Source: Podocnemis expansa (Eukaryota > Chordata > Testudines > Podocnemididae). Taken from it: a DNA stretch of 64,000 nucleotides. The DNA lies in assembly GCA_007922195.1 (NCBI GenBank), contig ML681968.1, forward strand, positions 690,298 to 754,297, read 5' to 3'. The translations under genes and the position numbers were made by a program. Each line of letters opens with the position of its first letter. Within the stretch, counting starts at the first letter, position 1. The notes beneath the pieces are model-generated. The model did not search any database. It was not told the origin of the DNA and was given only the letters and a program-made list of their open reading frames with translations. Of the stretch, positions 58,151-64,000 are shown in pieces.

Positions 58151-59679
58151 CTTTAATGACAAGTAGCAGGTTTTTCCTGCCAGGGGTCAGTTATGTTCCT
58201 CCCCCAGCCCAGGTGGGACCAAGTCATTTCTAGATGTTGGCGGTACAATGGTGCCATGCTCAGGTGCCATGTTGTGCTGCTGAGTTGCAGATGTGTGTGT
58301 TAGAGAAGGCCTGACATCTCATTCCCCAGGCTCTGGTGTGTGGGTAGCGTGAGGCCCATGCATGGACTGCCAAGGAGAGATGGTCAGAAGCTTGCAAGTC
58401 CCGCTGTGCACCCTGGAGAAGAGATGGTTACCTTACCAGTCTTTCCAGACGTGGGGGCCCCCATCAGGCCTAGTACAGTCACTCCACTAGCTGCTAATAG
58501 GCATCGCTAGCGTGTCCCATCTCCAGGGCCAGCTCTGAGCTTCAGGGCTAGCCTGCGCTGGCATCATGGCTGGAGGTCACTAGGGACATCAAAGGAGGGG
58601 TTTGAGAGGAAGGGAAGGCAGAGGGGATCATTTAAGTCCATGACTGGCCCCTGGGGAGTCCCCATGGCAGGGACTTGTAGTAAGCAGCCCCAAACAGTTA
58701 TGTAGTCACAGGATGCCATCCTGCTGGGCCAGGGCCTCCTCCCAGGAAGCGCCACTCCTCACATTGCTGTGGGCTTGTCAGTAGCAACATGGGTAGCTGA
58801 GTCAATAGAGCAGGTTACTGAAAGAGCTTCAGGTTGAGTTACTGAGAGCCCAGCCCAGCCCAGCCTGCCACCACCCTTTGTCCCTTGCCATCCAAGGCAC
58901 TCAGAGTTGGATCGAAGGCAGCAACCAGCACCCACCCCTTTCAGCTGCCACACCACAAGACAACAGGGATCCTTACAGCTGGGCAGGTTATACAGAGGTC
59001 TAAAGGAGAACCCCCATCACCAATTTGGCTTTACTTGGGGCAGTTTAAATCATGTTAGGTGCTCAGGGTGCAAGATCTAGAATTACTTGAGTGTCTGCAA
59101 CAGGCTACGAAGGTGCTGATATCCAGCAAAGAGAGCCAGGCCCACACTGCAGGGAATATCCAGGCAGGCAGCATTGTCAGCTGCCCACTCCCCAGGAAGG
59201 AGCAGCTGCAACAATAACCCCTGGAACCATGTACGTGTGGATGCTGCACCAGAGACAGAGACAAGTGCCATCTCCTAGACACCTCAGCAGCTAGGGTGGA
59301 TAGAGGGCTTGGTCCAGTCTCCCCTGTTGCGTACTGCAAACATGTCTTTAAAGCTACTTAGTGGACAGAAGTTATATCCACCACTCAAGAAACAGAGTTC
59401 TGAGATTGTGATCTCACCCCATGCTGCAGCTCCACCCTACAAGGCCTCTGCAGGGCAGAGGACTCCTGCCTGTGGATACAGTGGCTCAGAAGTGCCAGCA
59501 GCTAAGTAATGTTTAACTCCATGAATTTTTATTGGACACATCCTGTGTGGGAATGCAGCTGAGGACATGCCAGCTAGAGAGTCAAGAACAGGGAGAAAAT
59601 CTGGTAGTGACTGAACTTCAAGGGGGGATATTCCCAAAGCTCCTTAAATGGAAGGGCCAGATCAGCCCTAAGTCCCCCA

Positions 59680-59702
59680 CCCCACCCACCCACCCACCCA
59701 CA
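59680..59702. repeat. (CCCA)n microsatellite
   Basis: Five to six CCCA units. Confidence 0.9.
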
Positions 59703-60749
59703 CAGTGGGACAGGCAGGGCCAATGCTATTTGCATGCTGACAGCTGTACAGACTGCTATCATTTGGCATAAATTAACCCATTACAGCTCTGGCCATAAGA
59801 TGTTATAGTCCATGATGCAATTATGATGTCCTCTGCCTAGCATGACAGCACTGATGGTGGGAGAGAGCTCAGATAGCCTCTAGGAGTCAGTACTCATTGA
59901 AGAGAAGTTCTAGACTGGCTGGCCCTGTTGGAAGAGGAGCAAACCCAGCAGCTTTGAGATTTCCACTAGCTCTGTGGAGTGAGACATTGCTGATTGCAAA
60001 GCAATATGCATTAACACCATCTCTCCAGTTCACATCCCTGGCAAGGGTAGAGCAGGCTTCCTGCTAAGGGCAAGCATCCAACTGGCCTTGCCTCAATGCC
60101 ATTCTTGTAGCTCTTGCTGCTACTCCATTTTACCTTTCCTCTCACATCTCAGCCTAGAATAGTACAGTAACTCAGTCATTTTGATCTAGTATCTCAAGTC
60201 ACCACAAGCCCATGACTGAAGACTGCTGCCCTTCCTCTATCTGTGGCTCAGCATGACTGCTTAGTAGGTGAGCACATCAGGGAGCTCCTTAAGCAGCATA
60301 GGGCAGGCAGAAGGACTTTGGCCCTAGACTGATGCATACTTCAGATATTCAACAGCCATTTGGGCACCTTTTTACAAGGGGTTGTTGGGTCAGGCCCACT
60401 ACCACCAAGAGGCAGAGGCACTGCTCAGCCCTGGTCTATGCAGCTTATTAGCCTGCTGGACCTTTACCCCCTACAGTAAAAGGGCCAAACTGCTGAGCAA
60501 ACCAGCTCAGCTGGGCAGACAGTCTATCCATGGTTCAGTTTGGGCGGGGGGGGGGGGTGTTTGAGATACAGGGTACCAGCCTGCCTGTCCCAATGCCACA
60601 GAAGCAGACATCAGAACTAAGACAGCGCCTTTTGTTGCACATATAGTGTTTGTTTTGGCTTAAGGTACAGACATGCAGAGGCTTCCTGACAAGTTACCAT
60701 CTACAGTTCCTCACTAGCCCCATCCCAGTATGGAGGAGCTTAGCCCTGG

Positions 60750-60895
60750 GACCCCACTTGAGACACAGGAGAGCTCTTAATCCACTACAGAAATATGGTA
60801 GCCTGCTTGGGTCACATAAGCAGAGCAGGAATTGACCCCTTATCTTCCATGACCCAAGCAGGTCTCTAACCACTTAACCATCCTTCCTCTGCCAT
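60750..60895 (-). repeat. tRNA-derived SINE fragment (minus)
   Basis: The minus strand has GGATGGTTAAGTGGTTAGAG (A-box-like, 60882-60863) and GGGGTCAATTCCTGCTCTGC (B-box-like), the head of a turtle SINE related to the one at 5288. The 3' tail is missing or worn. Confidence 0.5.
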
Positions 60896-62389
60896 CCTGC
60901 AGTCATGCCATGCTAGGTCCATGTTAGCACATTTTAGTGTGTATGGTCCCAGATTAGATTGTAAAGCTTGTTTAAGAAACAATTGGTTTTTAATCCTGCT
61001 CCCTCCAGAGCACCACTGTAGGGCAAAGTGGAAGCACCCAAAACCTTAAAGTCTGGATGGGCATCAAGTGCTGCTCTCTCTCAACATTGGAGGGCCTAAT
61101 TGGTGTAGTCTGTCCCCAAAACAGACAGCTTCATACTTTGGCCATAAAGCAGCACACTCAAACTTAGCTCCATTTTGGCATTGTGATCTTTGAAGTCCCT
61201 TGTTCTAATAGAGGATGTTGTCAGACACTAGCATTGAGTAAGGAACCCAAAGACAGACACTGCAATGGCTCAGGTCAAACATTCACAGTAACTGCCTTAA
61301 GTTACCCATTTTAACCTTTGAAAGGGCAGACTCAGGGCAAGTTCTCACCAAGGCAGCTGCAGAAGACAAACAAACAATCTGGTCCTCACTAGACTTCCTG
61401 GTGTAGAGGGTTCTGCCAAAGGCCAAAAAAAACTGGACCTACCACATGAACTCAGGGACCAGGTTCCCTGAGTCATTGCCCTCAAAGCAAAAAAGTCTTG
61501 GGCCCTTACATTCCTCCTCAGAGCTGCCTGGGTACACAGAAAGAGAGACAGCAGTGCTCCATGGAACAAGAGCAGAAACAGCTGGGCAGAGTGATCAGTG
61601 ATCTGCCTGGACACATCCAGTCTACCTCCCTACAACAGAATCACTGCATGCAGGCAAGCTAGAGGAAAGAATGGCTTGAGTTCTCCCCCCTCCATTTGTT
61701 TCTTCAGCAGTTGACTTGAGCCCATCTATAGCCCTGTAGCATGCCAATAGGTAGCTTTGCCCAGCTAAACTAACTAAAACTTTGTGCATAACTGAGGAGT
61801 AACATGTATAATTCAGAACAAAGCTGAACTTCAAGTACCTACTTTGTTAATACCCTGTGGAGTTGCTTGTACATGCAGCCATTTTAGAAGTGCTTTTTCC
61901 TTTTTGTACATCACAGGCAGAACCCCTGCTTCAAGAGCAAAAACAGAACCCAGCCTTGGTGCCAGAGTCACAGCCTGCACCTCCATAAAGCAAGTCACAC
62001 AGCTCCCCAATTTGCCAGCATTTCCCTCCCACCAGCCCCACTGTGCTTGGCTTGCTGCACTGCCAGCCAATTGAGTCCCAAATGCAGGCTTCCCTTGCTG
62101 TCTCCAAGCAAGCAGATGACCAGCAGCCTGGACACTACTGCTGCCCACACTCAGGCAACCTGTTACCCTGTAGCCTGAATTTCCATCAGGACTCCCTCCC
62201 CCCAGACACAAAGCAGCAACATGAGAATGCAGCCATTGGTCTATAGGTTTGTCAAGGTGCAGAAGCCAGTGGCCAAGCCAATCAGACCAGTGCAAGCAAA
62301 TCAGGCTCCAAGTTAATGGTTCTCCACACGCCTCCAGGGAGAGTGGGAGACAGCCTCCCTTGGGAGCAGGGCAGCCAGGGACAACTCAC

Positions 62390-62538
62390 CTGAGCGTGAA
62401 GGGCGGCAGCAGCAGCAGCAGCAGCTGGGTATGTGAATGCAGCATGAGGGATGGCAGGGGTTAGCTCTGTGGTGTAGAGTGGGTAGGGAGCCCATGCCTC
62501 TGGAGATGCTGGGATCAGTGCTGCTCCAGTCAGGTCAT
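62390..62538 (-). CDS. RBPMS2: RBPMS2, C-terminal low-complexity exon with polyalanine
   Basis: 149 nt on the minus strand. Acceptor TGTTCCTAG before 62538, donor CTCAG|GTGAGT after 62390. The first two bases complete the Tyr codon split with the previous exon (ARDP-Y-DLTG). Then follow [37 protein letters not shown], eight Ala and LHAQ. This matches the RBPMS2 C-terminal half (human: [20 protein letters not shown], from memory), which is predicted to be flexible and helps place the protein in RNA granules. The eight alanines come from GCT x6 and GCC x2. The exon ends on a codon boundary, in agreement with the next exon starting with ATG. RBPMS2 is a cytoplasmic/nuclear RNA-binding protein important in visceral smooth-muscle and cardiac development. 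Confidence 0.97.
62406..62425. repeat. RBPMS2: (GCA)n trinucleotide run within RBPMS2 coding exon
   Basis: Perfect GCA/TGC repeat encoding alanines on the minus strand. Confidence 0.95.
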
Positions 62539-63449
62539 CTAGGAACAGCAGGGAAAGTGTTTCAGAGATGCATCAATGGCTAATGGAGCTGACTCCAGCC
62601 CCCAAACCCTGCCACAGCAAGAGCAAAGCTGAGTACTGCTTGGTGTCCAGGAGGAAAGCTCTTTTCACTGAGATAGAAGAACTGGAGTCCCTCTGCAACC
62701 CTCTGACTCCATGCCCTGAACTACTCCTTGCACCCAGAGCAGCTGAGCCACAAGTGAGCCAGCACATAGGATTTAGCACTCACTGGAAAGGGCAGGAGGG
62801 GCCAACCCTGAAAGTTGGTGGGGAACAACTCCAAGGCAGCCTCCACAGCAGAAATTTCTGCCATCTACATTTGTAGAGCCCTTGGCCCACAGCTGTAGAT
62901 GAAGCAGGCCATCCCAGCAGGTTCTTAATTGAGACTATGGGTTCTTTTCCACTACAATAGGTAATTTGACTTCAGGCTTCCCATGGTTTGAACCTAACAA
63001 CTGCTCTGACTTGCTGTTACTGTATGACCTGATCCTATATTTTACATCCCCTTGCATTTATTTTCATTCCATTCTGTAAGTTCACCAGATGCTTTGAAGA
63101 TGGGTGAAGTGGGATTTTCTCCCACAAAAGCTCATGTGAAAAATAAATTTGTTAGTCTCAAAGTGCCACGACTCCTTGTTTTTTTGCTGGACTAGACTAA
63201 CACAGCTATCCCTTTGGAAATCATCCCAACATAGCCCAGCACAGGCCCTGCTCCAGTCATGGGAGGAGTTGGAGCTTTCCTCAACTGCCAGGTTGCTGCT
63301 TGGAGCAGGACACTGTCTTGTCCACAGCCAGGCTCCTCCTTGGCATGGGCATCTGGACAGCAATGGAGGGAAGCAGCCATCCTGCCCCCCCTGCAGAAGC
63401 CCTTCTTCCCCAGTATTGAGAGCAGAGCAAGGTGTTAGGGACTACTCAC
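62539..63449 (-). other. RBPMS2: RBPMS2 intron (911 bp)
   Basis: Phase-1 intron, donor CCCTT|GTGAGT and acceptor TTCCTAG. Its right half contains the family P repeat at 62990-63215. Nothing else recognised. Confidence 0.92.
62990..63215 (+). repeat. Dispersed repeat family P, copy 3 (best preserved)
   Basis: Reads TGACCTGATCCTATATTTTA, CATTTATTTTCATTCCATTC, then CACCAGATGCTTTG, GTGAAGTGGGATTTTCTCCC, ACAAAAGCTCATG, AATAAATTTGTTAGTCTC, AAGTGCCACGACTCCTTG and GACTAGACTAACACAGCTA. This is the common amniote element ending in 'AACACGGCTACC'. Its copies at 1496-1680 and 30690-30965 are partial. It lies in the RBPMS2 intron, antisense to the gene. Confidence 0.75.
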
Positions 63450-63600
63450 AAGGGTCCCGTGCAATGAAGTGTGCGCCCAGGGCAGGATGGATGTTGGTGG
63501 GGTTTGGTGTGGCCATCAGCTTGCTTTTTGCCATCTTGGTGTTGGCTTTGGCAAACTCTAACCGCAAGGTCTGGGGGTTCTCTGGGTCAAAGCGGATGCC
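63450..63600 (-). CDS. RBPMS2: RBPMS2, exon for the end of the RRM and linker
   Basis: 151 nt on the minus strand between acceptor CTCCCCTCCTACAG (ending at 63601) and donor GTGAGT (from 63449). It starts on a codon boundary with [20 protein letters not shown], the end of the single RRM: the last helix/strand region, with the beta-4 strand [10 protein letters not shown]. It continues [14 protein letters not shown] and ends [13 protein letters not shown] plus the first base of a split Tyr codon. KSKLMAT and [13 protein letters not shown] fit RBPMS2; from memory RBPMS has KNKLVGT and a different linker. In human this exon follows one ending ...NALN, so the RNP motifs and N-terminus lie beyond 64000. 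The RRM of this family forms homodimers and binds tandem CAC motifs in RNA (established knowledge). Identification is secure; human neighbours are OAZ2 downstream and PIF1 upstream. Confidence 0.98.
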
Positions 63601-64000
63601 CTGTAGGAGGGGAGCACAGAACATCTTGCACTGGAACCAATCTCCTCCTCTAAGGGGACAGGGGGTTCAGATAGGACAGTTATTTCCCTTGCTAGGGACC
63701 AGAGCCCAAACTGGGACACAGCCCAGTTGTGCAACATGCAGGTGCCTCACCAGACACTGGAATGGAAATGGACCATTTGAATCATCCAGGAGAACTAGCT
63801 CCTCCAGTGCAGGGGAGGCTGGGAAATACTACATATTGTTAACAGGCCACAAGAACAACTAATCTGGTTCTGGGCATATGCACATGTAGACAGGATCACA
63901 GCCCACACCATCTTTTGAAGAGCAGGTGAGTGTCACTCAAGTCAAACCTGACTGTGCTGGAGATGTGACAGCCCCCTCCACACCATTACTTCTTCCTGCT
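63601..64000 (-). other. RBPMS2: RBPMS2 upstream intron, partial
   Basis: The intron continues to the window edge. The 3' end has a usable pyrimidine tract, GTGCTCCCCTCCTACAG. No further exon is visible. Confidence 0.85.

Larger units (their letters stand above)
41934..62389 (-). other. RBPMS2: RBPMS2 intron of 20.5 kb, transposon-rich
   Basis: Bounded by donor CTCAG|GTGAGT at 62389 and acceptor TTCCAG at 41934 on the minus strand, both canonical. It holds a CR1 LINE (55.2-57.75 kb), three or more hAT elements, a SINE and homopolymers, listed separately. Outside those I saw no conserved exon, RNA gene or clear regulatory element in 41934-45460, 45630-47220, 50025-51990, 52250-54830 or 58250-60740. 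Confidence 0.85.

Overview
This is 64 kb of vertebrate nuclear DNA: AT/GC-mixed, intron- and repeat-rich, with one assembly gap of 400 N (4428-4827). The repeats point to a turtle, most likely a cryptodire. They include a tRNA-derived SINE near 5.3 kb whose tail resembles the cryptodiran tortoise pol III SINE, many CR1-type LINE fragments, and numerous small hAT-like and other inverted-repeat DNA transposons of types common in turtle genomes. The species cannot be fixed from this window.

The only host gene I can support is RBPMS2 (RNA-binding protein with multiple splicing 2), on the minus strand. Its last three coding exons and a noncoding 3' UTR exon run from the right edge leftwards: 63450-63600 (end of the RRM and linker), 62390-62538 (C-terminal region with a polyalanine run), 41864-41933 (last 20 residues and stop) and about 39455-40715 (3' UTR). 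All splice sites are canonical and the reading phases agree. The start of the gene lies beyond position 64000. A 20.5-kb intron between the last two coding exons holds a CR1 LINE, several hAT MITEs and simple repeats.

Positions 1-39.4 kb look intergenic. They are a mosaic of decayed transposons: CR1 LINE pieces at 1-1.5, 2.5-3.2 and 30.0-30.6 kb; a Harbinger-type transposase remnant at 12.9-13.2 kb; a hAT transposase pseudogene at 17.6-19.2 kb; three copies of a TA-flanked MITE (13.6, 14.6 and 20.2 kb); two copies of a MITE built from repeated TTTCGAAAC motifs (4.1 and 23.1 kb); and nested hAT elements with readable 8-bp target duplications (31.2-32.05 kb). In human the gene downstream of RBPMS2 is OAZ2; I found no trace of it here, so it is probably further left.

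I found no new gene system. The most unusual material is the TTTCGAAAC/TTCGAA-rich MITE group, the nested transposon insertions that can be put in order of age, and hAT-like elements that carry GC-rich tandem repeats.
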